In this document: positions 16,502-28,147 of the stretch, piece after piece | Numbering within the stretch: position 1 is the first letter of the stretch | Layout of the letters: every line of letters begins with the position of its first letter | Source of the DNA: an uncultured Mycolicibacterium sp. | Lineage (GTDB): Bacteria; Actinomycetota; Actinomycetes; Mycobacteriales; Mycobacteriaceae | Length of the DNA: 64,000 nucleotides | Assembly: GCF_937941905.1 (NCBI RefSeq) | Contig: NZ_CALDGS010000116.1 | Location: 1 to 64,000, forward strand | Direction: 5' to 3' | Translations under genes and position numbers: made by a program | Notes under the pieces: generated by a model | What the model saw: only the letters and a program-made list of their open reading frames with translations | Database searches by the model: none | What the model was told of the DNA's origin: nothing

Positions 16502-17377
16502 ATGGCCGGAGTCGCCACGAGCACCAGGCAGCGGAGCAGGATCGCGCCGTACCTGATGATCCTGCCCGCCCTGGTCTACCTCGCGATCTTCTTCGTGTGG
16601 CCGCTGGTGGCACTGGCCCGCACATCGCTGTCCACGATGAGCGGGTCGGTGTTCCTGCCGACCCTGACCTTCGCCTGGGACTTCGGCAACTACGCCGAGG
16701 CGTTCACCACCTACCGGGAGCAGATCCTGCGCTCGTTCGGCTACGCGGCCACCGCGACCGTGCTGTGCCTGCTGCTGGCGTTCCCGCTGGCCTACGTCAT
16801 CGCGTTCAAGGCGGGGCGGTTCAAGAACCTGATCCTCGGGCTGGTCATCCTGCCCTTCTTCGTCACGTTCCTGATCCGCACCATCGCCTGGAAGATCATC
16901 CTGTCCGACGACGGCTGGGTGGTCAGCGCGCTCGGCGCGGTGGGGCTGCTGCCCAGTGAGGGCCGGCTGCTCTCGACGAGCTGGGCGGTGATCGGCGGGC
17001 TGACCTACAACTGGATCATCTTCATGATCCTGCCGCTGTACGTCAGCCTGGAGAAGATCGACCCGCGGCTGCTCGAGGCCTCCCGGGACCTCTACTCGTC
17101 GAACGCCCGCAGCTTCACCAAGGTGATCCTGCCGCTGGCGATGCCGGGCGTGCTGGCCGGCAGCCTGCTGGTGTTCATCCCGGCGGTGGGCGACTTCATC
17201 AACGCCGACTACCTGGGCAGCACCCAGACCACGATGATCGGCAACGTCATCCAGAAACAGTTCCTGGTGGTCAAGGACTACCCGGTGGCCTCGGCGCTGA
17301 GCTTCGTGCTGATGTCGCTGATCCTGGCCGGGGTGCTGCTCTACACCCGGGCGCTGGGGACGGAGGACCTGGTATGA
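16502..17377 (+). CDS. Polyamine-type ABC importer permease 1 (PotB-like)
   Basis: A 291-residue membrane protein with six segments, starting 3 bp after the binding-protein stop. The first segment is YLMILPALVYLAIFFVWPLVALARTSL. The EAA loop that contacts the ATPase is at about residues 195-215 (EASRDLYSSNARSFTKVILPLAMPG). FVTFLIRTIAWKIILSDDGW is typical of PotB. It forms the channel with the next gene's product; the two overlap by ATGA. Confidence 0.9.
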   Translation: MAGVATSTRQRSRIAPYLMILPALVYLAIFFVWPLVALARTSLSTMSGSVFLPTLTFAWDFGNYAEAFTTYREQILRSFGYAATATVLCLLLAFPLAYVIAFKAGRFKNLILGLVILPFFVTFLIRTIAWKIILSDDGWVVSALGAVGLLPSEGRLLSTSWAVIGGLTYNWIIFMILPLYVSLEKIDPRLLEASRDLYSSNARSFTKVILPLAMPGVLAGSLLVFIPAVGDFINADYLGSTQTTMIGNVIQKQFLVVKDYPVASALSFVLMSLILAGVLLYTRALGTEDLV

Positions 17378-18228
17378 CCGCGCAGACCGCCGTGGCGAAC
17401 CCGGGCGGTGCCGCACCCGCGGCGAAACCCGTTCGCGCCCGGCCGAAGTGGGGCGATCTGGCGCTGCGGGTGCTGGCCGGCCTGGTGCTGCTGTACCTGT
17501 TCCTGCCGATCTTCGTGATCGTGCTGTTCTCGTTCAACAACCCGTCCGGGAAGTTCAACTACTCCTGGCAGGGCTTCACGTTGGACAACTGGGCCGACCC
17601 GTTCAAGTACCCCCAGCTGACCGAGGCGCTCAAGCTCAGCCTGAACGTGGCCGCGGTGTCCACCGCGATCGCGCTGGTGCTCGGCACGCTGGTGGCGATC
17701 GCGCTGGTGCGGCAGCGGTTCGCCGGGTACCGCGCGGTGGACACCTTCATGGTGCTGCCGTTGACCGCCCCCGAGGTGGTCATGGGTGCCTCACTGCTGG
17801 TGCTGTTCCTCGACCTGGGCTGGCACACCGGCTACACCACGATCGTGCTGGCGCACATCGCCTTCGAGGTCAGCTTCATCGCGATGACGGTGCGGGCCCG
17901 GGTGCGCGGGTTCGACTGGACGCTCGAGGACGCCTCGCTGGACCTCGGGGCCGGCCCGCTGCGCACCTTCTTCAAGGTGACCCTGCCGCTGATCGTGCCG
18001 GGCATCGTGGCGGCGGCCATGCTGTCGTTCGCGCTGAGCCTCGACGACTTCATCGTCACCTACTTCGTCAGCGGTTCCACGGTGACCTACCCGCTCTACG
18101 TCAACGCGGCGGTGAAGGCGGCGGTGCCGCCGCAGATCAACGTGCTCGCCACCGCGATCCTGGTGGTCAGCCTGGCGCTGCTGGCACTGGGCACGCTGTA
18201 CCGGCGCAAGCGCATCGACGGGGTGTGA
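17374..18228 (+). CDS. Polyamine-type ABC importer permease 2 (PotC-like)
   Basis: A 284-residue, six-segment permease with an Ala/Pro-rich cytoplasmic N-terminus of about 30 residues. LYLFLPIFVIVLFSFNNP marks segment 1. The EAA loop reads EDASLDLGAGPLRTFFKVTLPLIVPG, and SLDDFIVTYFVSG before the last segments is a PotC hallmark. The start overlaps the previous stop (ATGA). It ends one base before the stop of the convergent EamA gene. Confidence 0.9.
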   Translation: MTAQTAVANPGGAAPAAKPVRARPKWGDLALRVLAGLVLLYLFLPIFVIVLFSFNNPSGKFNYSWQGFTLDNWADPFKYPQLTEALKLSLNVAAVSTAIALVLGTLVAIALVRQRFAGYRAVDTFMVLPLTAPEVVMGASLLVLFLDLGWHTGYTTIVLAHIAFEVSFIAMTVRARVRGFDWTLEDASLDLGAGPLRTFFKVTLPLIVPGIVAAAMLSFALSLDDFIVTYFVSGSTVTYPLYVNAAVKAAVPPQINVLATAILVVSLALLALGTLYRRKRIDGV

Positions 18229-18229
18229 G

Positions 18230-19144
18230 CTAGCCGACCTCGACCGGTGTCGGGGCGGTGCGGCTGCCCTGCCGCGCCGCCCCGATGCCGGCGACGACGA
18301 CCAGCGTCATGCCCAGCACCCCGACCCAGTGCGGCACCTGGCGCAGCAGCACCAACCCGACCAGCAGCGCGAAGGCCGGCTCCAGGCTCATCAGCGTGCC
18401 GAAGGCGGCGGCGGTGAGCCGGCGCAGCGCGAGCATCTCCAGCGCGAACGGCACCACCGGCAGCAGCACCGCCAGCCCCACCCCGATCAGCAGCAGGTCG
18501 GGCGTCATCCGCGGGATCACCGACGGACCCACCAGGACGGTGGCGACCAGCCCGGCCACCGGCATCGACACCGCCAGACCGGTGATGCCGCCGACGGCGT
18601 CGCCGACCCGCTGGGTGAACAGGATGTAGGCGGCCCAGCACACCGCCGCGCCGAGCGCGTAGCCCACCCCCACCGGGTCGAACGAGCCCTGCCACGGTTC
18701 GGTGAGCAGGATCACCCCGGCGGCGGCGAGCCCGGGCCACAGCAACCGGTGCGGCCCGCGGCCCTTGGCCACCGCCACGCCGAGCGGGCCGAGGAACTCG
18801 ATCGCGCTGGCGGTGCCCATCGGGATCCGCGACACCGACAGCATGAACAGCAGCGTCACCCCCGCGGTGGCCGCCCCGAGCACCACGCAGGCCGCGAGGC
18901 TGTGCCGGTCGAACGCCGACGGGCGCGGCCGCACCAGGACCAACAACAGCACCCCGGCCCAGGCCAGTCGCAGCCACGCCGCGCCGTCGGCACCCACCCG
19001 GTCGATGAGGCCGACTGCCGCGGCCACACCGATCTGCACGCACATCATCGAGGCGATCGCCAGCAGGGCACCGGTCCGGGTCGGGGTCACCGGGCCATTG
19101 AACGCCCCGGGAAATGTCCGTGTCCACGTGATTTTGCCGGACAT
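18230..19144 (-). CDS. EamA/RhtA-like drug-metabolite transporter
   Basis: A 304-residue protein with ten predicted membrane segments arranged as two EamA repeats. The second repeat shows [21 protein letters not shown], a motif of RhtA-type threonine/homoserine exporters, and the first contains [26 protein letters not shown]. Export of an amino acid or metabolite is likely; the substrate is unknown. It is read away from the signalling unit that starts at 19270. Confidence 0.85.
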   Translation of the reverse strand: MSGKITWTRTFPGAFNGPVTPTRTGALLAIASMMCVQIGVAAAVGLIDRVGADGAAWLRLAWAGVLLLVLVRPRPSAFDRHSLAACVVLGAATAGVTLLFMLSVSRIPMGTASAIEFLGPLGVAVAKGRGPHRLLWPGLAAAGVILLTEPWQGSFDPVGVGYALGAAVCWAAYILFTQRVGDAVGGITGLAVSMPVAGLVATVLVGPSVIPRMTPDLLLIGVGLAVLLPVVPFALEMLALRRLTAAAFGTLMSLEPAFALLVGLVLLRQVPHWVGVLGMTLVVVAGIGAARQGSRTAPTPVEVG

Positions 19145-19269
19145 ACCGTTCGGACCTATCGAACAATTGGCGCTTCGGGCACCACGCGCACCCCTCCTGC
19201 CGGTAGGGTGAGGGCATCACCACCCATCACCGAGCGGGCGGGCCTTGCACCCAGGGAGCGCCGGAACCG

Positions 19270-20480
19270 ATGCCCGCACCACCCGAATTCCATTCCATGC
19301 CGCGGCCGGAGTCTTCGGCGGCCGCCTTCGATCACCCGATCTCGGTGCTGCTGGTCGAGGACGACCGCGGCGACGCGGTGCTGGTCGAGGAGCTCATCGC
19401 CGACGCCGGCGACGACATCACGCTGGCCTGGACGCAGACCGTCGGCCAGGCCGAACAGCAGCTCGAGACCGACCGGCCGGACTGCGTGCTGCTCGATCTC
19501 AACCTGCCCGACGCCGCCGGCATCGCCGCGCTGGACCGGATCGCCAAGTGCGACCCCGCCGTGCCGATCGTGGTGCTCACCGGGCTGACCGACGAGCACT
19601 TCGGCGCCACCGCGGTGGCCGCCGGCGCCCAGGACTTCCTGGTCAAGGGCCGGGTACAGCCGGAGATGCTGCGCCGCTCGCTGCTCTACGCGATCGAGCG
19701 CAAACGCCACGAGCTCACCGCCGTCGACCTGCACGCCAGCCGGCTCACCGCCCAGGAGAACGCCCGGCTGGAGCGCGGCCTGCTGCCGCAGCCGCTGCTG
19801 CTCGACGACCCGGGCGTGGACATCGTCACCGAGTACCGGCCCAGCCGCCAGCAGGCGGTGCTCGGCGGGGACTTCTACGACATCGTGCAGACCCCGGACC
19901 GCACCGTGCACGTCATGGTCGGCGACGTGGCCGGGCACGGCCCGGACGAGGCCGCGCTCGGCGTGGCGCTGCGGATCGCCTGGCGCTCGCTGACCTTCGC
20001 CGGCCTGCGCGGCAACGCCCGGATGCGCCAGCTCGAGCGCATCCTGCTCACCGAGCGGCCGCGCCGGGGCATCTTCGCCACCGTGATCTCGGTGGCGCTG
20101 GCCACCGACAGCGAGCGGTTCACCGTGGTTCGCGCCGGGCATCCCGGCCTGCTGGTGCACGGCCCGGACAGCGTGGAGTGGCTCGAGCCGCCCGCCGGCC
20201 CCGCCCTGGGGCTGAACGGAAAAGACTGGCCCACCACCGAATTCGAGCTCCCCGACGGATTCGGTCTGACGCTGCTGACCGACGGCCTGTTCGAGGGGCA
20301 CTCCGGCAGCGGTCAGGAACGCCTCAGCGAGGACGGGCTGCTGCGGCTCGCCCGCGCCCACGCCGGCCTGTCCGGCAAGGCGTTCGTGCACGCGCTGATC
20401 GACGAGGCCGAACGCCGCGCCCAGGCCGTCGGCGGGATCAGCGACGACATCGCGGTGGTACGCGTGCAGCGGACCCCGCG

Positions 20481-20484
<4 letters not shown>
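19270..20484 (+). CDS. Response regulator with PP2C-type (SpoIIE/RsbU) phosphatase output
   Basis: The 404-residue protein starts with a receiver domain (about residues 24-145) with acidic pair Asp31/Asp32, phospho-acceptor Asp76 (LLDLNLPD) and the Lys in FLVKGR. A coiled linker (residues 145-180) follows. A serine phosphatase domain of the SpoIIE/PP2C class then shows metal motifs GGDFYDI, VGDVAGHGPDEA, TLLTDGLFE and SDDIAVV, all aspartates intact. Such proteins usually dephosphorylate an anti-sigma antagonist, so output is probably through a partner-switching sigma factor pathway rather than DNA binding. An alternative start is Met10. A possible -10, TAGGGT, is at 19204-19209. It overlaps the kinase gene by GTGA. 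Confidence 0.9.
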
Positions 20485-22036
<1,552 letters not shown>

Positions 22037-22040
<4 letters not shown>

Positions 22041-22492
22041 CCACACCAGCGGGGCAGGCGATCCACGTCCTGCTCGTCGAGGACGACCCGGGCGACGAAT
22101 TGATCACCCGGGAGGCCTTCGAGCACAACAAGATCCGCAACACGCTGCACGTCGCGCACGACGGCGAGGAGGGGCTGGACTTCCTGTACCGGCGCGGCCG
22201 GTTCACCGACGCGCCGCGGCCGGACCTGATCCTGCTCGACCTCAACCTGCCGCGCTACGACGGCCGCCAGCTGCTCGAGCGGATCAAGTCCGACCCGGAG
22301 CTGGCGGTGATCCCGGTGGTGGTGCTGACCACCTCGTCGGCCGAGGAGGACATCGTGCGCAGCTACGAGCTGCACGCCAACGCCTACGTGACCAAACCGG
22401 TGGACCTCGACCAGTTCCTGTGCGCGGTGCGCCAGATCGACGAGTTCTTCGTCCAGGTGGTGCGGCTGCCCGGGCTCAGTCGGCCGGTCTGA
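22037..22492 (+). CDS. Single-domain response regulator (Rcp1-like)
   Basis: A 151-residue stand-alone receiver with acidic residues Glu15/Asp16/Asp17, phospho-acceptor Asp68 (LILLDLNLPRYDG), Thr98/Thr99 and Lys120 (YVTKPVDL). The PRYDG and NAYVTKPVDLDQF segments match the cyanobacterial Rcp1 type that pairs with phytochrome-like kinases. It has no output domain, so it may act by protein contact or as a phosphate sink. Its start overlaps the kinase stop (ATGA). Its last 17 bp overlap the convergent gene at 22476. Confidence 0.9.
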
Positions 22493-23063
22493 GCATGGCG
22501 ATGATATCCGCGTCGAGCTCCACCCCGAGCGAGTTGATCATCCAGCCCAGCGTCTCGTAGGCGCCGACGGTGAAGATGGCGTCCAGGATCTGCCGGGTGT
22601 CGAACTCGGCGGCCAGCGTCGCCCAGGTGGCCTCGCCGATCACCCCGTCGGCGATCAGCTCGTCGACCGAGCGCAGCAGCGCGGCCTCCCCCGCGCTCCA
22701 CACCGGTGCGTCCGGACCCCAAGCCACCCAGGCGATCTCGGCGTCGGTCAGGCCGGCGTCACGGGCCATGGGCAGGTGCTGGGCCCACTCGTAGGCGAAT
22801 CCCCGGACCGCCGCCACCCGCAGGATGAGCAGTTCGCGTTGCCGCTCGGTCAGCGTGGTGGCGCGCAGCAGGTGCCCGTTGAGGGTGAAGAACGCCCGGG
22901 CCAGCTCCGGGTGGTGGGCCAGTGTGCCGAGGATGTTGGCCCCCTTGGGCCGACCGGGCGCCCGGGACAACTCGTAGCGCGGGTTCGGCGGCGTCATCGC
23001 CGCGAGCGCCTCCCGCATGGCCGCCGGCCACTGCTTGCCGTCGAGTGGTTGGATTCGCCCCAT
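22476..23063 (-). CDS. Carboxymuconolactone decarboxylase/AhpD-like protein
   Basis: A 195-residue all-helical protein with the CMD family core: LTERQRELLILRVAAVRGFAYEW, then QHLPMARDAGLTDAEI and DTRQILDAIFTVGAYETLGWMIN. The CxxC pair of AhpD peroxidases is absent, so it is not an AhpD reductase. The EW-x2-H pattern fits the gamma-CMD-like group of uncertain activity. I chose the ATG at 23063. It diverges from the LysR gene, which is the likely regulator by position. Confidence 0.8.
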   Translation of the reverse strand: MGRIQPLDGKQWPAAMREALAAMTPPNPRYELSRAPGRPKGANILGTLAHHPELARAFFTLNGHLLRATTLTERQRELLILRVAAVRGFAYEWAQHLPMARDAGLTDAEIAWVAWGPDAPVWSAGEAALLRSVDELIADGVIGEATWATLAAEFDTRQILDAIFTVGAYETLGWMINSLGVELDADIIAMLRPAD

Positions 23064-23159
23064 GCCCCCGACCCTAACGGCCGGCGCAGCGGCGGCGGTT
23101 GCCATTTTCGGCCGGATATTTCGCAGCGAGCGCACATTCCGGCAAGCACAATGACGGGA

Positions 23160-24086
23160 ATGGACACCCGACGGCTGCAGCTGCTGCTCTCGCTGTCCCG
23201 GCTCGGGTCGATGCGCGCGGTCGCCGAGGCGCACAACCTCACCACCTCGACGGTGTCGCAGCAGATCGCCGCGCTGGCCCGGGAGGCCGGGGTGGCGCTG
23301 GTGGAACCGGACGGCCGGCGGGTACGGCTCACGCCGGCCGGGCGCCGGCTGGCCGACCACGCGGTGACGATCCTGGCCGCGGTCGACGCCGCCCGGCTCG
23401 ACCTCGACCCGGACGCCGAGCCGGTCGGCACGGTGCGGGTGGGCGGCTTCGCCACCGGGATCCGGGTGTCGCTGCTGCCGATCATGGCCGGACTCGCCGC
23501 CCGCCACCCCGGCCTGCGGGTGGTGATCAGCGAGTACGAGCCGCTCGAGGCGTTCGCGCTGCTCACCGACGACGACCTGGACCTGGCGCTGACCTACGAC
23601 TACAACCTCGCCCCCGCCTCCCCCGGTCCGGTGCTGGAAAGCGTTGCGCTGTGGACGATCCCGTGGGGCCTGGGGGTGCCGGCCGAACAGGCCGGCGGGC
23701 CGGCGTCGGTGGCCGACTTCGCCGGGCACAGCTGGATCGTCAACTCCCGCAACACCGCCGACGAGGACGCGGTGCGCACCCTGGCGGCACTGGCCGGGTT
23801 CACCCCGACCATCGCGCACCGCATCGACAGCCTGGATCTGGTCGAGGACCTCATCGCCGCCGGCTACGGGGTGGGGCTGCTGCCGATCGGGCGGCCCACC
23901 CGGGACGGGGTGGCGGTGCGGCCGATCGCCGACACCGAGGTGGTACTCACCACCTACGCGGTCACCCGCAAGGGCCGGGCGGCCTGGCCGCCGCTGCGGG
24001 TGCTGCTGGACCGGCTGCGCCCGCCGTCGGGGGCACCGACGGAGCGCTCCGAGTGGCCCCGCCCGCGAGCGGGCAAGACGACCTGA
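23160..24086 (+). CDS. LysR-family transcriptional regulator
   Basis: I chose the ATG at 23160 (MDTRRL, where family similarity begins); an ATG three codons upstream at 23151 is possible. The 308-residue protein has an N-terminal helix-turn-helix (about 4-60; AVAEAHNLTTSTVSQQIAALARE) and a periplasmic-binding-like effector domain from about residue 88 (VGTVRVGGFATGIRVSLLP). The DNA after the domain ends in a tandem repeat, and the last residues (PRAGKTT) are encoded by its first copy, so the native tail has probably been replaced or extended. Its divergent neighbour is a CMD-family gene, a common target arrangement for LysR regulators. Confidence 0.87.
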   Translation: MDTRRLQLLLSLSRLGSMRAVAEAHNLTTSTVSQQIAALAREAGVALVEPDGRRVRLTPAGRRLADHAVTILAAVDAARLDLDPDAEPVGTVRVGGFATGIRVSLLPIMAGLAARHPGLRVVISEYEPLEAFALLTDDDLDLALTYDYNLAPASPGPVLESVALWTIPWGLGVPAEQAGGPASVADFAGHSWIVNSRNTADEDAVRTLAALAGFTPTIAHRIDSLDLVEDLIAAGYGVGLLPIGRPTRDGVAVRPIADTEVVLTTYAVTRKGRAAWPPLRVLLDRLRPPSGAPTERSEWPRPRAGKTT

Positions 24087-24156
24087 GCCCGCGAGCGGGC
24101 AAGACGACCTGAGCCCGCGAGCGGGCAAGACAGCTTGAGCCCGCGAGCGGGCAAGA
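24061..24156. repeat. 26-bp palindromic tandem repeat (3 full copies plus a partial one)
   Basis: Copies run 24061-24086, 24087-24112, 24113-24138 and a partial 24139-24156. Each begins with GCCCGCGAGCGGGC, a palindromic core with 6-bp arms, followed by AAGAC and ending in TGA. The first two copies are identical; the third differs at a few bases. The first copy supplies the stop codon of the LysR gene. The array fills the space to the lgt stop at 24163, so the hairpins could act as a two-way terminator between convergent genes. Confidence 0.85.
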
Positions 24157-24162
24157 CCGGTG

Positions 24163-25206
24163 TCAGTGGTTGACGCCCCAGAGCACCCGGTCGAGGCGGC
24201 GGCGGAAGGTGGAGCGGGTGTCCCCGCCCGCGGGCGGTCGGGCCGCCGCCTGCTCGGGCGCCGCGGCCGGCACTGCCGCCGTCTCGGCCTTCGCCTCGGC
24301 GGTCGGCCCGGGTTCGGGTGCGGGTTGCTGCGGGTGGGCCGGGGCGGCGCCGGCCAACGCGGCCGGATCCTCCCGCCCGCGCGGTGCGGCCATCATGTAG
24401 ATCACCGCACCGATGAACACGAACGTCGCGGTGAACGAGTTGATCCGGATCCCGGCGATGAGCGTGGCGGTGTCGCTGCGCATCAGTTCGATCCAGAACC
24501 GGCCCACGCAGTACAGCGCCACGTACAGCGCGAACAGCCGGCCGTGGCCCAGCCGGAACCGGCGGTCGGCCCAGATCAGCACGGCGAAAACCAGGACGTT
24601 CCACAGCAGTTCGTACAGGAACGTCGGGTGCACCACCTCGAGCACCCGCCCGGTGGACACGCCGTTGAGCATGTCGAGCGCGCCCGCGGCGTTGCGCCGC
24701 TCGTAGATCTCCAGGCCCCACGGCAGCGTGGTGGGCCGGCCGTAGAGCTCCTGGTTGAAGTAGTTGCCCAGCCGGCCGATCGCCTGGGCCAGCACGATGC
24801 CGGGCGCGATCGCGTCGCCGAACGCCGGCAGCGGAATCCCCCGGCGCCGGCAGGCGATCCAGGCGCCCACCCCGCCGAGCGCGACCGCACCCCAGATGCC
24901 CAGGCCGCCCTCCCAGACCCGTACCGCCCCGGCCGGCCCGACGCCGTCCGGGCCGAAGTAGGTCCGCCAGTCGGTGATGACGTGGTAGATCCGGCCGCCG
25001 ATCAGGCCGAACGGCACCGCCCACAGCGCGATGTCGTAGATCACCCCGCGCTCGCCGCCGCGGGCCGCCCACCGGCGGTCGCCGATGACCAGCGCGACGA
25101 TGATGCCGACGATGATGCACAGCGCGTACGCGCGGATCGGGATCGGCCCGAGCTGCCACACACCCTGGGACGGACTGGGGAGGTAGGCGAGCGTCGTGGT
25201 GGTCAC
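24163..25206 (-). CDS. lgt: Prolipoprotein diacylglyceryl transferase
   Basis: The GTG at 25206 overlaps the trpA stop (GTGA) and gives 347 residues. Lgt transfers diacylglycerol from phosphatidylglycerol to the lipobox Cys of prolipoproteins at the cytoplasmic membrane. Seven membrane helices are visible. Signatures are GGRIYHVITDW, the Lgt motif GRLGNYFNQELYG and HPTFLYELLWN. The last 60 or so residues are an Ala/Pro/Glu-rich cytoplasmic tail, ending in a basic RSTFRRRLDRVLWG segment, as in other mycobacterial Lgt. Co-location with trpA is conserved in mycobacteria; the metabolic link is unclear. Confidence 0.95.
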   Translation of the reverse strand: MTTTTLAYLPSPSQGVWQLGPIPIRAYALCIIVGIIVALVIGDRRWAARGGERGVIYDIALWAVPFGLIGGRIYHVITDWRTYFGPDGVGPAGAVRVWEGGLGIWGAVALGGVGAWIACRRRGIPLPAFGDAIAPGIVLAQAIGRLGNYFNQELYGRPTTLPWGLEIYERRNAAGALDMLNGVSTGRVLEVVHPTFLYELLWNVLVFAVLIWADRRFRLGHGRLFALYVALYCVGRFWIELMRSDTATLIAGIRINSFTATFVFIGAVIYMMAAPRGREDPAALAGAAPAHPQQPAPEPGPTAEAKAETAAVPAAAPEQAAARPPAGGDTRSTFRRRLDRVLWGVNH

Positions 25207-25991
25207 GCAGTGATCCTCTGGCGTACTCCGTCGGCGAGTTCGGTGGTCAGTGCCCGCAGCGCCGGCAGCCCGTCGGCCAGCGCCGACACGAGCGCCGAGC
25301 CGACGATCACCCCGTCGGCGAAGGCGGCGATCTCGGCCGCCTGCGCCCGCGAGCGCACCCCGAGGCCCACCCCGACCGGGATGTCGGCGACCTCCCGCAC
25401 CCGGCGCACCAGCTCGGGTGCGGCCGACGACACCGCGTCGCGGGCCCCGGTCACCCCCATGGTGGAGGCGGCGTAGACGAAGCCGCGGGTGGCCCGGACC
25501 GTCATGGCCAGCCGTTCCGGCGTCGACGACGGCGCCACCAGGAAGATGCGGTCCAGCCGGTGCGCGTCGGAGGCGGCGATCCACTCCTCGGCCTCGTCCG
25601 GGATGAGGTCCGGGGTGATCATGCCCAGGCCCCCGGCGTTGGCCAGGTCACGGGCGAACGTGTCGACGCCCTTGCGCAGCACCGGGTTCCAGTACGACAT
25701 CACCACCGCGCGGCCGCCGGCGTTGCTGATCGCCTCGACCGCGGCCAGCGAGTCGCGCACCCGCACCCCGCCCTTGAGCGCGGCGTCGGTGGCGGCGGCG
25801 ATGACCGGGCCGTCCATGCCCGGATCCGAGTACGGCACGCCCACCTCGATGAGGTCGCAGCCCGCCTCGACCAGGGCGCGCATCGCCTCGATCGAGCGCG
25901 GCACGTCCGGGTAGCCGGTGGGCAGGTAGCCGATGAGGGCCGCGCGGCCCTCGGCGCGGCAGGCGTCGAACAGCGGCGCTAGGCGGCTCAT
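25203..25991 (-). CDS. trpA: Tryptophan synthase alpha chain
   Basis: The 262-residue TIM barrel cleaves indole-3-glycerol phosphate to indole and glyceraldehyde-3-phosphate. The catalytic Glu is in [17 protein letters not shown] and the Asp follows in the same signature. The phosphate site is near [26 protein letters not shown]. The start ATG overlaps the trpB stop (ATGA), and the stop overlaps the lgt start. It forms the alpha2beta2 complex with TrpB. Confidence 0.97.
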   Translation of the reverse strand: MSRLAPLFDACRAEGRAALIGYLPTGYPDVPRSIEAMRALVEAGCDLIEVGVPYSDPGMDGPVIAAATDAALKGGVRVRDSLAAVEAISNAGGRAVVMSYWNPVLRKGVDTFARDLANAGGLGMITPDLIPDEAEEWIAASDAHRLDRIFLVAPSSTPERLAMTVRATRGFVYAASTMGVTGARDAVSSAAPELVRRVREVADIPVGVGLGVRSRAQAAEIAAFADGVIVGSALVSALADGLPALRALTTELADGVRQRITA

Positions 25992-27256
25992 GACGTCGCA
26001 TCCTTGTCGTCGAGCAGACCGAACCACTTCGCCGCGGTCGCGACGTCCTTGTCGCCGCGCCCGGACAGGTTCACCAGCACGATCGCGCCGGGCCCGAGTT
26101 CGCGGCCGAGTGCGAGCGCCCCGGCCACCGCGTGCGCGCTCTCGATGGCCGGAATGATGCCCTCGGTGCGGCACAGCAGCGCGAAGGCGTCCATCGCCTC
26201 GGTGTCGGTGACCGGCCGGTACTCGGCGCGGCCGGTGTCCTTGAGGTAGGCGTGCTCGGGCCCCACCCCGGGATAGTCCAGCCCGGCCGAGATCGAGTGC
26301 GACTCGATGGTCTGGCCGTCCTCGTCCTGCAGCAGGTAGGAGTAGGAGCCCTGGAACGCCCCCGGCGACCCGCCGGTGAAGGTGGCCGCGTGACGGCCGG
26401 TCTCCACCCCGTCGCCGGCGGCCTCGAAGCCGACCAGGCGCACGCCGGGATCGTCGATGAAGGCGTGGAAGATGCCGATCGCGTTCGAACCACCCCCGAC
26501 GCAGGCGGTCACCGCGTCCGGCAGCCGCCCGGCCTGGGCGCGGATCTGCTCGCGCGCCTCCAGGCCGATGATGCGCTGGAAGTCGCGCACCATCATCGGG
26601 AACGGGTGCGGCCCGGCCGCGGTGCCGAAGCAGTAGTAGGTGCGCTCGGCGTTGGTGACCCAGTCGCGGAACGCCTCGTTGATGGCGTCCTTGAGCGTCT
26701 TTGACCCGGCCTCGATCGGCACCACCGTCGCGCCCAGCAGCCGCATCCGGGCCACGTTGAGCGCCTGCCGGGCGCAGTCGATCGCGCCCATGTAGATCAC
26801 GCACTCCAGGCCGAGCAGCGCGCAGGCGGTGGCGGTGGCCACCCCGTGCTGGCCGGCGCCGGTCTCGGCGATCACCCGGGTCTTGCCCATCCGGCGGGCC
26901 AGCAGCGCCTGGCCCAGCACGTTGTTGATCTTGTGCGAGCCGGTGTGGTTGAGATCCTCGCGCTTGAGGAACAGTCGCGCCCCGCCGGCGTGCTCGGACA
27001 GCCGGGTGGCCTCGTACAGCGGGGACGGCCGCCCGGCGTAGTGCCGCTGCAACCGGTCGAGTTCGTCGAGGAAGGTCTGGTCGCCGCGCACCTTCTCGTA
27101 GGCGGTGGTGACCTCCTCGATGACCGCCATCAGCGCCTCGGGCACGAACCGGCCGCCGTAGACCCCGAAGTGCCCGCGGGCGTCCGGGTCGTGGCTGGTC
27201 GGTTCGGCGACGGCGGCGCTGGGCCGCGGCAGCGCGGGTCCTGCGAGATCGGCCAT
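25988..27256 (-). CDS. trpB: Tryptophan synthase beta chain
   Basis: The ATG at 27256 gives 422 residues. This PLP enzyme joins indole and serine. The PLP lysine is in [25 protein letters not shown] and the phosphate-binding GGGSNAIG are intact. The first 30 or so residues before [15 protein letters not shown] are a variable N-terminal extension. The gene starts 4 bp after the trpC stop and is in the trpE-X-C-B-A-lgt transcription unit. Confidence 0.97.
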   Translation of the reverse strand: MADLAGPALPRPSAAVAEPTSHDPDARGHFGVYGGRFVPEALMAVIEEVTTAYEKVRGDQTFLDELDRLQRHYAGRPSPLYEATRLSEHAGGARLFLKREDLNHTGSHKINNVLGQALLARRMGKTRVIAETGAGQHGVATATACALLGLECVIYMGAIDCARQALNVARMRLLGATVVPIEAGSKTLKDAINEAFRDWVTNAERTYYCFGTAAGPHPFPMMVRDFQRIIGLEAREQIRAQAGRLPDAVTACVGGGSNAIGIFHAFIDDPGVRLVGFEAAGDGVETGRHAATFTGGSPGAFQGSYSYLLQDEDGQTIESHSISAGLDYPGVGPEHAYLKDTGRAEYRPVTDTEAMDAFALLCRTEGIIPAIESAHAVAGALALGRELGPGAIVLVNLSGRGDKDVATAAKWFGLLDDKDATS

Positions 27257-27260
27257 CGCG

Positions 27261-28079
27261 CTACCGGGCGGGCTTCGGGCAGGACGGATGACGGCCCGCG
27301 GTGACCAGGTCGGCCACGGCGCTGCGGGGATCACCGCTGGTGACCAGCCCCTCCCCGACCAGCACCGCGTCGGCCCCGGCGCCGGCGTAGGCGAGCAGGT
27401 CGGCGGTGCCGCGGATGCCGGACTCGGCCACCCGGATCACGTCGGTGGGCAGGCCGGGCGCGATGCGGGCGAACACGTCGCGGTCGACCTCGAGCGTCTT
27501 GAGGTTGCGGGCGTTGACGCCGATCACCGTGGCCCCGGCCTGCAGCGCGCGGTCGGCCTCCTCCTCGGTGTGCACCTCCACCAGGGCGGTCATGCCCAGC
27601 GACTCGGTCCGCTCCAGCAGCGACTCCAGCACCGGCTGCTCGAGCGCGGCCACGATGAGCAGCACCATGTCGGCGCCGTGGGCGCGGGCCTCGTGGATCT
27701 GGTACGGGCCGATGATGAAGTCCTTGCGCAGGATCGGTACCGAAACCGCCGCCCGGACCGCGTCCAGGTCGGCCAGCGATCCGTTGAAGCGGCGCTGCTC
27801 GGTAAGCACGCTGATGACGCGGGCGCCGCCCTCCTCGTAGGCCTTGGCCAGCTTCGCCGGATCGGTGATCGCGGCCAGCTGGCCGCGCGACGGGCTGGCC
27901 CGCTTCACCTCGGCGATCACCGCGATCCCGGGCTCGCGCAGCGCGGCCATCGCATCGCGGGGCGGCGGCGCCTGCTGAGCGCGCCGCTTGATCTCGTCCA
28001 GGCTGACCACGGCCTCCCGTGCGGCGACGTCGGCGCGAACCCCCTCGATGATGGAGTCGAGCACGTTGGCCGAACTCAT
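27261..28079 (-). CDS. trpC: Indole-3-glycerol phosphate synthase
   Basis: A 272-residue monofunctional TIM barrel, not fused to TrpF. Catalytic residues lie in [14 protein letters not shown] (Glu, Lys) and [17 protein letters not shown] (Lys); [15 protein letters not shown] and VAESGIRG complete the phosphate and Glu/Asn sites. The ATG at 28079 starts 68 bp after the upstream membrane-protein gene. It supplies TrpA's substrate. Confidence 0.97.
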   Translation of the reverse strand: MSSANVLDSIIEGVRADVAAREAVVSLDEIKRRAQQAPPPRDAMAALREPGIAVIAEVKRASPSRGQLAAITDPAKLAKAYEEGGARVISVLTEQRRFNGSLADLDAVRAAVSVPILRKDFIIGPYQIHEARAHGADMVLLIVAALEQPVLESLLERTESLGMTALVEVHTEEEADRALQAGATVIGVNARNLKTLEVDRDVFARIAPGLPTDVIRVAESGIRGTADLLAYAGAGADAVLVGEGLVTSGDPRSAVADLVTAGRHPSCPKPAR

Positions 28080-28147
28080 GACTTGCCGATTCCCTTCTCG
28101 CGCACCCGGGTCTCCTCGAAGGGTAGCCGCCCCGGATGTGCCATCCG

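Noticed and set aside
18329..19588. Plus-strand frame antisense to the EamA gene
   Set aside because: His/Gln/Arg-rich shadow translation; the minus strand encodes ten membrane helices.
24061..24156. CRISPR array
   Set aside because: Units are contiguous with no unique spacers and contain a stop codon; a simple tandem repeat.
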